In this document: positions 17,017-25,713 of the stretch, piece by piece
Position numbering within the stretch: the stretch's first letter is position 1
How the letters are laid out: each line of letters opens with the position of its first letter
Assembly: GCF_000987775.1 (NCBI RefSeq)
Contig: NZ_LAHO01000002.1
Location: 62,001-126,000, forward strand
Direction of reading: 5' to 3'
Origin: Arsukibacterium ikkense
GTDB taxonomy: Bacteria > Pseudomonadota > Gammaproteobacteria > Enterobacterales > Alteromonadaceae
DNA: 64,000 nt
Translations under genes and position numbers: made by a program
The notes under the pieces: generated by a model
Databases searched by the model: none
What the model was told of the DNA's origin: nothing
Seen by the model: the letters and a program-made list of their open reading frames with translations, nothing else

Positions 17017-18414
17017 TTAATACGCGTTTTTGCTAAAGAAACCTTTTACCAGGGTGTTTAAAATTATTTTTATATCGAACAGTAGCGACCAGTTGCGAAT
17101 ATAGTCCAGGTCAAACTTTACCCGCATTTCCATTTTTTCCAGTGTGTCTGTTTCACCACGCCAGCCATTAATCTGCGCCCAGCCGGTTATACCCGGGCGC
17201 ATTTTGTGCCGCAGCATATAAAATGCAACTTGCTTACGGTACTCCTCATTGTGGGCAACAGCATGCGGTCTGGGGCCGACAACCGACATATCGCCGGTTA
17301 ATACATTAAAAAACTGCGGCAGTTCATCCAAAGAAGTACGCCGTAAAAACGCTCCAACCGGCGTGATACGGCTGTCATTGCGGGTAGCCTGCACCACCTT
17401 TTGGCCATTATCCATAGCCCGCATCGAACGAAACTTATAAACACCGATCCGACGGCCATCCAGACCATAGCGGTCTTGCTTAAATAACACAGGTCCATTC
17501 GATGTCAGCTTTACGGCCAGGGCTATTAATAGCATTAACGGCAATACCGTCAGCAACGCACAAAGGCTGAAGGCAATATCAAAGCTGCGTTTGTAAAAAT
17601 TCTGAATACCAAAGCCGGGCGATTCAAACACACTTATCGTATCCACCTCCCCAACATTACCAATACGGCCATGCATCAGGTTCTTCATCAGAAAATCCGG
17701 CACCAGTAGTACATCAACCGTGGTATCACCAAGCTCAGTGATCATGGTTGCCACCCGCTGCTCGGCCAGCATCGGCAGGCTAATATACAGTTTCACTAAA
17801 TCGCCATTGCGGGCCAGGGCCAGCACATCACTAAAGTTACCGCGTAAATAGGGCTGAAGCTCTTCTGGCAGCCGGCTGGCAGCACGATCATCAAAAAAGC
17901 CTATACAATCAAATCCCAGCTCAGGATGACGTGAGATCTCCTGATACAAGCTCATACCGCTGGCACCGGCACCAATAATCGCAACCTTTTGCATAGCAAG
18001 GCCACGACGGCGCTGCACTGTTTTGACCATCTTGGCACAACAGCGCCACAGCACTAAGGTACAGATTGAACCTAAATACCAGCCGACCAATACCGCCCGC
18101 GAAAAGGCTTCAGATTGTTTAAAGACAAACAGCGCAGCCAGCACCAGCAGAAAAGACAAGGTATGCACGAAAACCAGTAGTGCCAGCATGCGGGAAAACC
18201 GCCCTACCCGCCACGATCGGTAAAGCTGCACAGATTCAGCCAGGTAGGAATAACACAACATATGAGCACACAGCAGCAGCCCATACTTACTGGTCAGGGT
18301 CACGTCATACAACTTAACGCCGGCAATAAACACCGCCGTGAGAATGATCAAATCAATAAGTCGGTAAACAACATAAGAGGCATGCCCCGCATAACGGAAA
18401 GTTTGCTTATTCAC
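17017..18414 (-). CDS. Undecaprenyl-phosphate glucose phosphotransferase (VpsL/WcaJ-like)
   Basis: This 465-residue polytopic membrane enzyme starts repeat-unit assembly by moving a sugar-1-phosphate (probably glucose) from UDP-sugar to undecaprenyl phosphate. It has four N-terminal membrane helices, a CoA-binding-like Rossmann domain (IGAGASGMSLYQEI), and the C-terminal bacterial sugar transferase domain with KRSFDIAFSL, YKFRSM, and DELPQFFNVLTGDMSVVGPRP. The ORF is open from an ATG at 18477, which has no ribosome site. A GTG at 18414 with GGAG eight bases upstream gives the usual family length and is preferred. It heads the vps-II-like block. Confidence 0.93.
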   Translation of the reverse strand: MNKQTFRYAGHASYVVYRLIDLIILTAVFIAGVKLYDVTLTSKYGLLLCAHMLCYSYLAESVQLYRSWRVGRFSRMLALLVFVHTLSFLLVLAALFVFKQSEAFSRAVLVGWYLGSICTLVLWRCCAKMVKTVQRRRGLAMQKVAIIGAGASGMSLYQEISRHPELGFDCIGFFDDRAASRLPEELQPYLRGNFSDVLALARNGDLVKLYISLPMLAEQRVATMITELGDTTVDVLLVPDFLMKNLMHGRIGNVGEVDTISVFESPGFGIQNFYKRSFDIAFSLCALLTVLPLMLLIALAVKLTSNGPVLFKQDRYGLDGRRIGVYKFRSMRAMDNGQKVVQATRNDSRITPVGAFLRRTSLDELPQFFNVLTGDMSVVGPRPHAVAHNEEYRKQVAFYMLRHKMRPGITGWAQINGWRGETDTLEKMEMRVKFDLDYIRNWSLLFDIKIILNTLVKGFFSKNAY

Positions 18415-18783
18415 GGTGTTAACTCCATCTAAACAGGTTAAAGCACTGACATCAGACAGCCGCCACAACCAACGCATTTGGCCAACGCAAATCTGACATC
18501 GAACTCAAAATAACATAATTATCACATTTTAAACATCTAAAACTTTTATTTCACATTTACAACAACAGATGTTTGTTACAGCCTGCAGACAGCAGCATTA
18601 AATTTTTTCTCTTTATTAGACAAGGCTTTAGGATTGCATTTCTAAATTAACAAATTAACATATTGTCAATATTATTTACACAAGAAAACCGGTGCAAAAT
18701 TATGTCATTGATATAACTAGAATTTATCTAGAGGCACGATTGTTGCATATATGTTTTCAGTATTTACAACAATGGTGATAAAC
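18415..18783. other. Divergent promoter region between export block and PEP-CTERM gene
   Basis: This AT-rich region serves the minus-strand export block and the plus-strand PEP-CTERM gene. The plus strand carries a near-consensus sigma-54 promoter at 18732-18747. On the minus strand I see no sigma-54 element and no convincing sigma-70 pair. Confidence 0.6.
18732..18747 (+). promoter_or_regulatory. Sigma-54 (RpoN) promoter of PEP-CTERM gene
   Basis: AGGCACGATTGTTGCA matches the sigma-54 consensus (TGGCACG-N4-TTGCA) at all conserved positions except the first T. The -24 GG (18733-18734) and -12 GC (18745-18746) are spaced by exactly 10. The expected start of transcription is near 18758, giving a leader of about 26 nt with a GGTGA ribosome site before the ATG at 18784. 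Confidence 0.8.
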
Positions 18784-19446
18784 ATGAAAATCTCGTTAAA
18801 AAGCACTTTATCCATCGCAGCGTTATGCTTCAGCTTGTCCAGTCAGGCAGCATTAATTCAGGTATCAGCTACCGACGTTTTACCTGGTGCAGTCAGTTAT
18901 CTGGCACCGGGGGCGGGCGACATCGGCGGATTTCCAACGCCTTACAGCCCGGGTTCAACCCTGCTGGAACAGACTGTTTTTGGTTCATTAGACGACATCC
19001 GGATTGCCAGCCGTCTTGATATTAGCGCCTTGGATCGCACTACAGATAATGGTGATGAGGCGAGCGGCTGGGACCTGGCGCTGCTTGAGTGGTTTACCGA
19101 GTTTTACTATTACAACACCGTTGCTGACGAGTGGCAGGCGGTAACCTCATGGTATGCTTTTGTTGCCTGGGACGATGTTGAAAACTGGCAGACTGATCCG
19201 ACTATCAGTGGTATTGATTTCTGGAGCGGCGACGTGCGCGAATTTTTAACTGGCAATAGCTGGTTGAGCGGTGACTGGCTGGCCGTATCCAGCTTTGAGG
19301 GTGACAGCAGCACCTTTACTTACAACTTTTTTACCGTAAGCGACGCCACCAGTATCCCAGCTCCTGGTACACTAGCCCTGTTTGGCCTGGCTCTGGCAGG
19401 GCTGGGTGCCAGCCGCAGAAAAAAGCTAAGCAACAACGCTAAGTAA
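18784..19446 (+). CDS. PEP-CTERM sorting-domain protein (variant PAP)
   Basis: This 220-residue exported protein has a signal peptide (about residues 1-22, ending SSQAA) and a C-terminal sorting signal: SIPAPGTLALFGLALAGLG followed by the basic cluster SRRKK. The tripartite motif-helix-basic layout is that of PEP-CTERM substrates, with PAP replacing PEP. Such proteins are cut and anchored by an exosortase, and many are secreted with exopolysaccharide. The middle is acidic and Trp-rich (WDLALLEW, WDDVENW), like other PEP-CTERM proteins of unknown fold. The ATG at 18784 is chosen over one at 18751 because the earlier one lies upstream of the predicted transcript start. Confidence 0.9.
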   Translation: MKISLKSTLSIAALCFSLSSQAALIQVSATDVLPGAVSYLAPGAGDIGGFPTPYSPGSTLLEQTVFGSLDDIRIASRLDISALDRTTDNGDEASGWDLALLEWFTEFYYYNTVADEWQAVTSWYAFVAWDDVENWQTDPTISGIDFWSGDVREFLTGNSWLSGDWLAVSSFEGDSSTFTYNFFTVSDATSIPAPGTLALFGLALAGLGASRRKKLSNNAK

Positions 19447-19455
19447 CTATGCGGC

Positions 19456-19482
19456 GCAGGCCCTGCCTGGTGCAGGGCCTGC
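19456..19482 (+). terminator. Strong hairpin after PEP-CTERM gene
   Basis: GCAGGCCCTGC and GCAGGGCCTGC form a perfect 11-bp GC-rich stem with a 5-nt loop, 9 bp after the stop codon. No T-tract follows, so it may act as an mRNA 3'-end stabiliser as well as a terminator. Confidence 0.6.
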
Positions 19483-19653
19483 CTGACACTGTAAACTTTC
19501 TTGACAATGCCCTGCTCGAACTATCCAGATTAACCACGACCCTGCTTATTACGCCCCGACTAACCAAAACACCGCCCGCTCCTGCCAGCTCCACTTAGTG
19601 ACAAGACGCTACACCACTTTAGAACCTGTAAACTGGCACAGCTGAATACCCCC

Positions 19654-20535
19654 TTATTCCGATATGCTGATTTTGCGGGCTAATGCCAAATCTTTAGCTG
19701 CCGGCAAAAACTGCAGATTGGCATTTGCGGGTATAAAGGTGATTTCACCAAAGTAAATTTTCTGCTTGATAATATAAAAATCTATCCGGCTAAAGCTGAA
19801 GTCTTGCGCCAGCGCCGCGGCATAAGCCAGCAATTCGGCTAATTTTTCAGGCTTTGCCAACGCCTGGCCTGCCCCATATTCCTTGCGGTAAATATCCAGC
19901 AGATCCCACTGCACATCATAATAGGTGTGGCTTTGCGCAAAACCACTACGTTCAGAAATAACCTGGATCATTTCAGGCTGACCGTTAAAACAATACACCT
20001 TATAATCAAGTAAAGCTTTGCCCTGTTCAACATCAAGAAAGTGCTCGGCTATCACCTTATTTGTTATCGGTTGGTACTGCCGTTCGCGAGTGATACGATA
20101 AAAATCAACCTGCAGCCATTTACTGATTAAGCGGCGGATTTGCGCTTCGCTATAACGCGTTTTATCGGTCACTATCAGATTAAAGCCGGATGCACTATTT
20201 AATTTCAGTACAAAGCGCTCAGGCATAGCAGCCAGGTTAAACTGCTCGGCAGTAGCATATATGCCGATAACGGGTACCAGCACATCTGCACCTATTTTTT
20301 CCTGAACATAATGTCGTACCGCCACTTTATCTGCATAGCGGGAAAGCGACGCCATATCAGTACGCAGTTTTAACCAGTACAGCTTCTCAGAAAAGGTTCG
20401 GGGCTCTGCCAGGTTAAGCAAACGCCGGTTCTTTAAAAAAAATACCATTTTGCAAAAGGCGTCGTCACTTAAAAAACGGGTCATGGCACCAAGCACAATT
20501 TTAATATCCAGCACAAAAAGTACTTTGTTAAACAT
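19654..20535 (-). CDS. TupA-like ATP-grasp polysaccharide biosynthesis protein
   Basis: This 293-residue protein resembles the TupA-like ATP-grasp family. It has the N-terminal segment PRTFSEKLYWLKLR, then DKVAVRHYV, FVLKLNSASGFN, KVIAEHFLD, DYKVYCFNGQPEMIQV and a C-terminal SRIDFYIIKQKIYFGEITFIPA. ATP-grasp enzymes make amide or ester bonds using ATP; TupA-type members are found in cell-surface polymer loci, perhaps adding amino acids to uronic acids. The ATG at 20535 is preferred over 20568. It is the last gene of the large minus-strand polysaccharide block. Confidence 0.85.
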   Translation of the reverse strand: MFNKVLFVLDIKIVLGAMTRFLSDDAFCKMVFFLKNRRLLNLAEPRTFSEKLYWLKLRTDMASLSRYADKVAVRHYVQEKIGADVLVPVIGIYATAEQFNLAAMPERFVLKLNSASGFNLIVTDKTRYSEAQIRRLISKWLQVDFYRITRERQYQPITNKVIAEHFLDVEQGKALLDYKVYCFNGQPEMIQVISERSGFAQSHTYYDVQWDLLDIYRKEYGAGQALAKPEKLAELLAYAAALAQDFSFSRIDFYIIKQKIYFGEITFIPANANLQFLPAAKDLALARKISISE

Positions 20536-20593
20536 AGTTACTCTCTTAATAAATAAGGCCGCTATCAATAACGTGTGGCTAATTAAAGCGGGA

Positions 20594-21508
20594 CTAAGGC
20601 CGCAGCCCCAGCTTGGCCAGGAAGTCAGAAAAATGGCGGTACTGATTCGCTGACAGCAATATCTGGAAAAAATACATTACCGCCGTTTTAGGCGTAAAGC
20701 CGCCATGCCATAATGATCTGAAGTAGTAGCCAAACCCCTTCCACTTTTGCCCCGTCTGGGCGTAACCTTTCGCCACTGAACGGCCCAATACGGCAAAATA
20801 GGCTTTGTTAGTCAGCAAGGGTTTAACCTTATTTAACCAGGCTAAACGTTGCTGCGGATCAATAGTGCTGGATAAACGGCTGTCGCTCCAGCAGTCCTGC
20901 CAGATAGCACCAGGCTCTTTTAGCATAACAAACCTGCCGCCATGGGCCGCTAAACGGATAGCAAAATCAATATCGTCACCATAGCCAATGTTTTCATCGT
21001 ATAGTACTGAGTTAGCCAGAGCGGACGGCAGCACCAACGTAATAGTTGGTACAAAGCCCTTATAACATAGTAAATAATCTGAGATATTTTCGTGCTGCTT
21101 AATGGCGCGAGCAGGCTTTAAAAACCGCACATTGTTGCCACGCTCGACGATAACTTGCGAGTAGACACAGTTTTTCTCCGACGCCTGCAGCACTGGCAAC
21201 GACTGTTCCAGATGCCGGGGTAGAAAAGTATCATCTGAATCCAGAAAAGCAATATAGCGGCCGCGTGCCGCTGTAATACCCTTATTGCGGGCCTTGGTTG
21301 CCCCACCATTTGCCTGTTTGATATAGCGGACTCTGGAGTCCTGCACAGCAGCAATCAGGTCAGCGGTGTGATCAACTGAGCCATCATCGACAATCAGTAC
21401 TTCAAAATCACTAATGCTTTGCGCCAGCACCGAGTCAATGGCATTGGCTAATGAATGTGCTCTGTTATACGACGGTATAACGATGCTGAACAGAGGTTGC
21501 GCTGGCAT
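20594..21508 (-). CDS. Family 2 glycosyltransferase
   Basis: This 304-residue cytoplasmic transferase has a GT-A fold. The nucleotide-sugar motifs are FSIVIPSYNRAHSL near the N-terminus, EVLIVDDGSVD, and the metal-binding AFLDSDDTF around residue 90. It adds one sugar, identity unknown, to the lipid-linked repeat unit. Its start overlaps the stop of the GH10 gene by one base, so it is translationally coupled in the operon. Confidence 0.92.
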   Translation of the reverse strand: MPAQPLFSIVIPSYNRAHSLANAIDSVLAQSISDFEVLIVDDGSVDHTADLIAAVQDSRVRYIKQANGGATKARNKGITAARGRYIAFLDSDDTFLPRHLEQSLPVLQASEKNCVYSQVIVERGNNVRFLKPARAIKQHENISDYLLCYKGFVPTITLVLPSALANSVLYDENIGYGDDIDFAIRLAAHGGRFVMLKEPGAIWQDCWSDSRLSSTIDPQQRLAWLNKVKPLLTNKAYFAVLGRSVAKGYAQTGQKWKGFGYYFRSLWHGGFTPKTAVMYFFQILLSANQYRHFSDFLAKLGLRP

Positions 21509-22671
21509 TACTCGTCCTTGTTATTGCCCGTGAGCGGACAAACTTTCTGATATGATGAAGCCAATTTAATCAGTTCTTGGTGCACTGGTTTAGGCTTTAA
21601 TTCCCGGTCAAACAGCAAAGGGTAATCGGTGCGGTCTGTTAACGGCCAGTCGTTGCGCCAGCTGCGGGCATCGCTTACCCCCCAGAAAGTGACCCGGCTG
21701 ATGGCAGCGTGATGTTTTAAAAACACACAGAACAAATCAACATACCGCTGCGTGAACTGCGACATAACCTCGTCCGGCAATTGCTCAGGATAAGGGTCAA
21801 GCTGCTGCGCTCTTTTACTATCAATCTCTGCATCTTCCCCCCGCTCTTCCGGCCCTGGAAACGGCAAAACAGACACATCTAATTCACTGATCATAACCTT
21901 AACGCCTAGCTTGGCAAAACGGGCGATAGTATTATCCAGAGTCTGTAGATCGGGATAAGACAAACTATAATGGCCCTGAATACCCACAGCATGAACAGGT
22001 ATGCCCTTTTTTTGCATTCGCTTAATTAATGCAACCACCGCCTCTTGTTTCTGCGGGTTAACCAAGCCGTAATCGTTGTAATACAACTCTGCCTCGGGGT
22101 CCGCCTGGTGAGCAAACGCAAAAGCGTGCTCAATATAGTCCTCACCAATAATGTCAAGCCAGGGGCTGCTACGAAATGCCCCGTCAAAATTAAAGGCTTC
22201 ATTGACCACGTCCCAGCCGTTTACCTGGCCGCGATATCGCCCCACCAGGGTATAAATATGCTGTCGCATGCTGGCAAGCAGCTGCGCCCGGCTTGGCCTG
22301 GCGCCATCGGGCTGCTGAAAAAACCAGGCGGGCAAACTTCTGTGCCAAATCAGGGTATGCCCCACCACAAACTGCTTATTGGCCAGTCCTTGTGCCACAA
22401 AACGGTCAGACCAGTTAAAATCGTAGGTCCGCTGACTGGCTGCCAGATGCCTTAACTTCATATTGGTTTCCGCGGTAACCGAATTGAACTCGGCGTTAAC
22501 CAACTGCATCACCTCCTTATCGAACAAACTCCCGGGAGAAATGGCGGTGCCAATATGAAATTTATCCTGATAGGCATCAGCCAACCCTTCGGCCAACGCC
22601 GGACTAACGGCCAGTGCCAGCACAGTACTGAAAGCAGCAGCACTGATAACGTTAAAGATGAGATTTTTCAA
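21508..22671 (-). CDS. Secreted GH10 glycoside hydrolase (endo-beta-1,4-xylanase family)
   Basis: This protein of about 387 residues has a signal peptide (from a TTG start: KNLIF...SPALA) and a full GH10 TIM barrel. The acid/base glutamate is in WDVVNEAF (Glu158) and the nucleophile in MISELDVSV (Glu263); HTLIWHRSLPAWF is also typical. Known GH10 enzymes cleave xylan-like beta-1,4 chains by a retaining mechanism. Inside this biosynthetic operon it more likely trims or releases the exopolysaccharide made by the cluster. An ATG at 22725 is in frame but would overlap the previous gene by 74 bp and give an unusually long n-region. The TTG at 22671 has an AGG about nine bases upstream. Confidence 0.88.
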   Translation of the reverse strand: MKNLIFNVISAAAFSTVLALAVSPALAEGLADAYQDKFHIGTAISPGSLFDKEVMQLVNAEFNSVTAETNMKLRHLAASQRTYDFNWSDRFVAQGLANKQFVVGHTLIWHRSLPAWFFQQPDGARPSRAQLLASMRQHIYTLVGRYRGQVNGWDVVNEAFNFDGAFRSSPWLDIIGEDYIEHAFAFAHQADPEAELYYNDYGLVNPQKQEAVVALIKRMQKKGIPVHAVGIQGHYSLSYPDLQTLDNTIARFAKLGVKVMISELDVSVLPFPGPEERGEDAEIDSKRAQQLDPYPEQLPDEVMSQFTQRYVDLFCVFLKHHAAISRVTFWGVSDARSWRNDWPLTDRTDYPLLFDRELKPKPVHQELIKLASSYQKVCPLTGNNKDE

Positions 22672-24418
22672 TGAAATACAATACCTGAAACAGGTTAATC
22701 TTTTTAGAGCGACTGAACAGCTCAAGTGTGGGCACAGTGCTACCCTCGGTATTAATCAGCGCTTGCACATAGCCTAAACTGGCCTGCGTTTGCCGCTCCA
22801 GCTGCAACCACTGTGGCGTGCTGGCCAATGATTGCAAGTCCGTCCAGGAATCCTGATTGCCACGCACCAGACCAAGCTTTTTCGCCAGATGGCGCCAGCT
22901 CCAAATCAGCAGCTGAACCGGCATATTTTGCCACCAACTCCAATACGGCAAACGCCCGTCAGCATGCAGTATCCACTTACTCTTGCGCAAAAATGGTTTA
23001 CACCCTCTGTGAAACAACCTGCGATTTAACTTCCAGTCGGCAGGAACAGCTGCGGCAATTTTGACGACTTGCTGACACATAAAAGGTTCATAGGATCTGA
23101 ATAAACGTCTGTTGCAATAAAGATTCGGCAAGGCCACCCGCATAGTACTTGGCCACAACACAAACCATTCATGCGCCGACTGCGGCCGGATCTGCTGAAT
23201 CCGTTGCATATGCGCCAACCTTCTGGCATCCAGTTGCTGTAACACCTTGGCGTTAAAAAAGGCATGCTTAGTGGCTGTGGTACGGCTCTCGCCCGGCACG
23301 ACACGCTCAGGAATAAACGGAAATTTTCGGCTACCGCCTTTTTTATTGGCATAGGGTGCTTTTAGCAGCGAGTCTGCCAGGTAACCACCAAACACAGCCT
23401 GATATTGCGCCAGTTTGCAATCCTGATAAAAGCCCAGAGTATGAGCATGCATATACTGGTGGCCGGCTCCAATCAACTTACTGGCCGCCGGTAATATATC
23501 GAGATAGTAGCCAGCCTTGCGCAACTTCAGGTTAAAGCTTGAGCCGTAAGCAGCCGCTACCTGCTGCGCTATTTCGCCCTCACGGTTAAGGCTATCCAGA
23601 AACACAAAGGCATCGCGCCCGCCGTAATCGGCCAGTAAACCCGACAAGGCGCGGGAGTCTTCCCCGCCGCTGATAAATTGTGCGACCTTATCACTGGTTT
23701 GAACAACATGGCTGACGTAATGCCGCAAACCTGCCCGCAGGGCGGCGGCGGCGGCATCAATATCGTGATAGGGGTTATTTTCCTGCGGTTGCCAGTAAGG
23801 CCGGACATCACATTTAATGCTCTGCTGCAGCCGATAGAGCTGTTGTGCCGCCGGCGCACACTGGCGAATGGCGCTATACATAGTGTAAGGGTAAGTTATC
23901 ACGTCGTTCAGCACAAAGTCGGCTACCGACACCAGATCGAACTGGGTACGTTGCCCGCTACATTGAGCCAGGATATCAACATGCGTAGATAACAGCAGCT
24001 GCTCTGGCTTATGATACTGATACACCGGAATAAACATCATTAAATCGGTTATACAACTTAGCGTCTGCTGTTGTTTATCGACAATCACAACCACAAAAGG
24101 CCCGCTAAGATCAGTATCCCACTGCAGGTCGCCGCTTAACCAACGCTGATACAGCGCCTGGCTACCTTTATCGCTGTCCGGTTCAGCTAAGAAGCCGTTG
24201 TCAGTGAAAGTCAGCACCGGCCCTCCTATGACTAATAAGATGTGCTGCTCTGTCTGCAGCGGCTTAAAGCCATGATACAAATTCGGCGTATAGGCAAGGC
24301 AGCCCCAGTTACCACTGATAAACTCCACCTCAGGCCGAGTTGAACTGTAGATACCTTGCAAGGCGGATTCGGCTACAAATTGAGCTAATGGTGCCGCTGA
24401 AAAAATAAAGTCACTCAT
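22652..24418 (-). CDS. Asparagine synthase-like protein without glutaminase cysteine
   Basis: This 588-residue protein has a degenerate N-terminal Ntn-hydrolase-like half and a C-terminal asparagine synthetase half with the PP-loop SGGEDS (residues 250-255). The N-terminus is MSDFIF, not Met-Cys, so the catalytic nucleophile for glutamine hydrolysis is absent. AsnB-like proteins of this kind sit in many polysaccharide and exosortase loci and may amidate or otherwise modify sugar acids via an adenylated intermediate. It overlaps the flippase gene by 4 bp and the GH10 gene downstream. The nitrogen donor and target are unknown. Confidence 0.85.
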   Translation of the reverse strand: MSDFIFSAAPLAQFVAESALQGIYSSTRPEVEFISGNWGCLAYTPNLYHGFKPLQTEQHILLVIGGPVLTFTDNGFLAEPDSDKGSQALYQRWLSGDLQWDTDLSGPFVVVIVDKQQQTLSCITDLMMFIPVYQYHKPEQLLLSTHVDILAQCSGQRTQFDLVSVADFVLNDVITYPYTMYSAIRQCAPAAQQLYRLQQSIKCDVRPYWQPQENNPYHDIDAAAAALRAGLRHYVSHVVQTSDKVAQFISGGEDSRALSGLLADYGGRDAFVFLDSLNREGEIAQQVAAAYGSSFNLKLRKAGYYLDILPAASKLIGAGHQYMHAHTLGFYQDCKLAQYQAVFGGYLADSLLKAPYANKKGGSRKFPFIPERVVPGESRTTATKHAFFNAKVLQQLDARRLAHMQRIQQIRPQSAHEWFVLWPSTMRVALPNLYCNRRLFRSYEPFMCQQVVKIAAAVPADWKLNRRLFHRGCKPFLRKSKWILHADGRLPYWSWWQNMPVQLLIWSWRHLAKKLGLVRGNQDSWTDLQSLASTPQWLQLERQTQASLGYVQALINTEGSTVPTLELFSRSKKINLFQVLYFIEKSHL

Positions 24419-25686
24419 CGCAAACCATGCTCCACCGTCACCGCTTTAGCAAAGGTGAACCCAATCAAAAACAGATTAAGCGCCACACTAACCAGAGAAA
24501 ACAGCATAACGGCAATAATATCGCTGTTAAACAGCACAAAACCGACCACCAGAGCGGCGGCCCGAAGCAACACACTGATGATTTCATAGCACAAGAAAAA
24601 ACCTTGCAACGATAAGGTAGCAATAGCCGCTACACTGGGCCGGTTAAGAAAACCAGCATATAACCACAGCGCCATCCAACGGGCATACTCACCAGATGCG
24701 GTCCAGTCGGCGCCAAAAACCCAGCCAAACAGCCATGGCCCGGCAATCACAATTGTCGCAAATGGTATAGCCCCTGATCCCGCCAGCGCCCATGTTGCCT
24801 GACGTAGCAACACCGCAACATTTTCACCGTTATTAGCCGCTTCGGTTATCCGTGGATAAAATACATCAGCCACGGCTTTACCCAGTAAATTTGCCGGCAT
24901 CGCCAAAATGGTTTTGGCCAGCGCATAAAAGCCAGCAGCAGCCGGGCCGAAGAAACTCATTAGCATCAGCACGGGTAAACTGAGCGATATCGCATTAATA
25001 AAAACCTGCGGTGCCCGATACAACGGAAAGTCGTAATACTTTTTAGCTAACTGCCAGATCCCCGCCTGTTGCTGTTTGGCAACGGCGGGCCCCGCCAGGG
25101 TGCCTTTGGCTCCGATGAATAACAGCACTGCATGTAAGGCATGGGCAAGGGTGGCAATAATAATTAATACCGCTGCTATCGGGTTAAACCAGCCAAGGCC
25201 CACTTTGGCACTGTTGACGATAACAGACTGCAAAAACGCCACTTTGGCTGTCACCTTAAAGCGTTTGTTGCGGATTAACCATTGCTGCAAAATCTGCTGC
25301 AGGGCTGAGAACAGCATCGCCAGCGGGATCAATAACATAAAAGCATCGATAGCCGCCAACCCTAAGCTGTGCAACAACGGTTTACCGGCACACCACAACA
25401 GTAACGCAACGGCTGTCGCCAGCAACAACGCCAGTACAGCGCTGAGTCGTGCAATTTGCCTCGCTTCGCTATCTTGCCGTGGCAGGACAATAGCAATGGG
25501 ATAACACAGTGCTGCAACCGGGCTTAACACCATCACAACAGCTAAAAAAGCCCCTAACACGCCAAACGCCTCTGGGCCGTATAGCCGGGTAATAAAAGGC
25601 GACGCCAGCATGGTAATAGCCTGAGCCCCGGCGGTACCGGTCACTAAGATAAAAACGTTTTTGACTAACTGCTTGTTACTGTCCAA
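24415..25686 (-). CDS. Oligosaccharide flippase (Wzx-like, MATE/MOP superfamily)
   Basis: This is a 423-residue membrane protein with about 12 hydrophobic helices and the N-terminal motif LVTGTAGAQAITMLASPFITRLYGPEAFG, shortened here to its recognisable core ITRLYGPEAFG of the Polysacc_synt family. It should flip the lipid-linked repeat unit from the cytoplasmic to the periplasmic face, where it is polymerised. It overlaps the asparagine-synthase-like gene by 4 bp, and the polymerase-like gene lies 27 bp upstream. Confidence 0.92.
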   Translation of the reverse strand: MDSNKQLVKNVFILVTGTAGAQAITMLASPFITRLYGPEAFGVLGAFLAVVMVLSPVAALCYPIAIVLPRQDSEARQIARLSAVLALLLATAVALLLWCAGKPLLHSLGLAAIDAFMLLIPLAMLFSALQQILQQWLIRNKRFKVTAKVAFLQSVIVNSAKVGLGWFNPIAAVLIIIATLAHALHAVLLFIGAKGTLAGPAVAKQQQAGIWQLAKKYYDFPLYRAPQVFINAISLSLPVLMLMSFFGPAAAGFYALAKTILAMPANLLGKAVADVFYPRITEAANNGENVAVLLRQATWALAGSGAIPFATIVIAGPWLFGWVFGADWTASGEYARWMALWLYAGFLNRPSVAAIATLSLQGFFLCYEIISVLLRAAALVVGFVLFNSDIIAVMLFSLVSVALNLFLIGFTFAKAVTVEHGLR

Positions 25687-25713
25687 AAGCTACCACGTCC
25701 CTTAGGATAAAGG

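Noticed and set aside
22045..22455. Plus-strand 136-residue reading frame
   Set aside because: It lies fully inside the GH10 gene on the other strand and has no ribosome site or recognisable motif.
22652..22725. Possible frameshift or fusion between the asparagine-synthase-like and GH10 genes
   Set aside because: The 74-bp overlap disappears if the GH10 gene starts at the TTG at 22671, which also gives a normal signal peptide.
25076..25504. Plus-strand 142-residue reading frame
   Set aside because: Shadow of the flippase gene in the antisense frame.
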